This document shows positions 53,355-54,370 of a DNA stretch of 54,370 bases, piece by piece. Position 1 is the stretch's first letter; each line of letters opens with the position of its first letter. Origin of the DNA: Deltaproteobacteria bacterium. Its GTDB lineage: Bacteria; Desulfobacterota; DSM-4660; Desulfatiglandales; HGW-15. The stretch is from positions 1-54,370 of the forward strand of contig JAFDEE010000007.1 of the NCBI GenBank assembly GCA_019310525.1, written 5' to 3'. Made by a program: the position numbers and the translations under genes. The notes under the pieces were generated by a model, which did not search any database, had not been told where the DNA came from, and saw only the letters and a list, made by a program, of their open reading frames with translations.

Positions 53355-53888
53355 ATGTTAATCAAAATGTTAGGCACATTGGGTGGCTTGGCTATCGGGG
53401 CCATGATGCTGCTTATCCTGGCAGAAGTGCTAAGTCGGTTGTTCCTGGGTAGCTCCATCGAAGGTACCATCGAGATCGTGGGGATGTCCCTTGCCTTGGC
53501 CGTTTTTTTGGGGTTTGCTCCTTGCGAGCAAAGTCATGACCATGTGCGGGTTGAATTGTTGCGGTCGCGCCTCAAACAGCGTCCTCAACTGGCTCTGGAT
53601 ATAGCGACCTATCTGCTTGCACTCTTAACTGTCGGGGTGATGACCTGGCAGGTGGGGCTGGACGCTTATTCCTCCTTATTGGCCAGGGAGGTTTTACCGG
53701 GAGCCGAATTGGAAGTACCCGTTTACCCGGCCAAAATCAGTGCCTTTATAGGATTTATGGCCTTTGGCGGACAACTTTTGATCAACCTTTGCAAACTTTT
53801 TCGTAACGTTCAAAAGTTGTGGCATGGCCCTGATGGGCAGTATTATTTCAGGCCCCGGAACCGAGCGGTCCTTTTCGGCACGGCGTGA
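53355..53888 (+). CDS. TRAP small permease, DctQ family
   Basis: A four-span membrane protein of 177 residues (LGGLAIGAMMLLILAEVLSR, SLALAVFLGFAP, ATYLLALLTVGVMTWQVGL, and a last span near ISAFIGFMAFGGQLLINL) with the family's EQSHDHVRVELLRSRL motif. It starts 7 bp after dctP. A large permease gene (dctM) should follow, but the next 480 bp hold a hairpin and the start of a transposase gene. The transporter may be broken, or dctM may lie beyond the window. Confidence 0.88.
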   Translation: MLIKMLGTLGGLAIGAMMLLILAEVLSRLFLGSSIEGTIEIVGMSLALAVFLGFAPCEQSHDHVRVELLRSRLKQRPQLALDIATYLLALLTVGVMTWQVGLDAYSSLLAREVLPGAELEVPVYPAKISAFIGFMAFGGQLLINLCKLFRNVQKLWHGPDGQYYFRPRNRAVLFGTA

Positions 53889-53939
53889 GCAGGGGGGCGT
53901 CATGTGCGAGAATCGTCGGAGCACATGACGCCCCCCTGC
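53889..53939. repeat. Perfect 19-bp inverted repeat directly after the dctQ stop
   Basis: gcaggggggcgtcatgtgc (53889-53907) pairs exactly with 53921-53939, with a 13-nt loop. It begins at the base after the TGA. No T run follows, so it is not a classical terminator. It may be an insertion-sequence end or an mRNA-stabilising stem. Confidence 0.7.
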
Positions 53940-54001
53940 GGCGTTTGACCCATCGGCGTTGTCTTTTGGGTGCGCAGCCGAAATTTTCCTTGCAAAAAAG
54001 T

Positions 54002-54060
54002 CACGGTCTCCTTCATAGGTTTATATCGGCAAATATGAACCTGAACGAAGAGAGACCGTG
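54002..54060 (+). promoter_or_regulatory. Inverted repeat masking the transposase ribosome-binding site
   Basis: cacggtctc (54002-54010) is the exact complement of gagaccgtg (54052-54060), which ends right at the ATG. Transcripts entering from dctQ would fold this stem and hide the GAAGAGAG site. Transcripts starting inside would lack the left arm. Confidence 0.5.
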
Positions 54061-54370
54061 ATGGAACAACAAATTCATATTACACTCCAGTTCGATCTTG
54101 CAATTGGAAAAGTGAACCTCAATGAAATCGTCTACCGATTGGAGCAGTTGAAAAACCCCTTGATGCTGGAAATACTTAAAGCGATATTAACAGGTTATGA
54201 CGATCTGATCGCAGACCGGTTAAGCCCTCAGCGCGGTGTCATGACTCCGAGCAAAATGCGCAAAGGTCTCGGACGTCATGTACGAAAGGGGGATCCGGAA
54301 AAGCGCTTCTGTCATGGCCGCTGCATCCGCAAACGAGGCTATCGCAACGATCCGCGCGTGGTCTCCACGG
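54061..54370 (+). CDS. Insertion-sequence transposase, N-terminal part (cut by window end)
   Basis: An open frame of 103 codons from ATG 54061 to the window edge, beginning MEQQIHITLQFDLAIGKVNL and ending CHGRCIRKRGYRNDPRVVST. A helical N terminus (IVYRLEQLKNPLMLEILKAI) is followed by a basic region with a Cys-rich RKRGYR motif. This pattern suits transposases of the ISLRE2/ISKra4-like groups, whose N termini precede a zinc-type motif; the family is not certain. The catalytic residues would lie beyond the window. It starts where dctM is expected. Confidence 0.5.
   Translation, partial: MEQQIHITLQFDLAIGKVNLNEIVYRLEQLKNPLMLEILKAILTGYDDLIADRLSPQRGVMTPSKMRKGLGRHVRKGDPEKRFCHGRCIRKRGYRNDPRVVST

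Overview
The window reads as chromosome from an anaerobic, moderately GC-rich Desulfobacterota-type (deltaproteobacterial) organism. This is inferred from gene content: PEP synthase, TRAP and TAXI transporters, UbiD decarboxylase, molybdenum/tungsten oxidoreductases, a cytoplasmic reductive-dehalogenase homologue, DUF169, DUF2889 and DUF3795 proteins, and many low-potential Fe-S proteins. No rRNA, tRNA or CRISPR array was seen.

Layout. 1-9.2 kb is mostly housekeeping: a hybrid PAS histidine kinase, rarA, a TPR/outer-membrane barrel protein, a cysteine hydrolase, ppsA and fabH. 9.3-18.8 kb is a divergent catabolic island. Leftward run an FAD reductase, a small ferredoxin, a TAXI binding protein and a fused TRAP permease, ending at a strong bidirectional terminator. 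Rightward run a UbiD decarboxylase and a molybdopterin oxidoreductase behind a near-consensus sigma70 promoter. 18.8-26.3 kb holds dsbD, small coiled-coil genes, an HD protein, a PilB/GspE ATPase fused to a cyclic-nucleotide-binding domain, and an unrecognised protein.

26.7-38.3 kb is one long catabolic block: a GntR/FCD regulator, TRAP DctP-Q-M, hydantoinase/carboxylase A and B, a VOC protein, a PaaK-type CoA ligase, a stand-alone receiver domain and a PreA-like flavoprotein with two [4Fe-4S] sites. It looks like an uptake and activation route for an unknown cyclic amide or ketone. 38.7-45.2 kb is a leftward cluster: a metallo-beta-lactamase-fold protein, a DUF169-CoaE fusion, a DUF2889-PHP fusion with a second DUF2889-like gene, a crotonase, and a LysA-like protein without its PLP lysine. 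45.6-49.2 kb carries a reductive-dehalogenase homologue behind a consensus sigma54 promoter, and an AOR-family tungsten enzyme. 49.4-54.4 kb is accessory in character: a 160-bp MITE, an AT-rich DUF3795 gene, an XRE-cupin regulator with an isocitrate-lyase-family enzyme and TRAP DctP-Q, and then the start of a transposase gene where dctM would be expected.

The least expected signal lies between genes. One repeat core occurs three times. It folds into a nested stem, and two complete copies differ by a compensatory base-pair change. The same core is framed by two unrelated sets of terminal inverted repeats, each with its own target-site duplication. A 40-bp palindrome made of only one set of ends sits elsewhere with its own duplication. 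A second repeat family with IS200/IS605-like hairpins lies in four intergenic gaps, and one copy appears to supply the ribosome-binding site of dctM.
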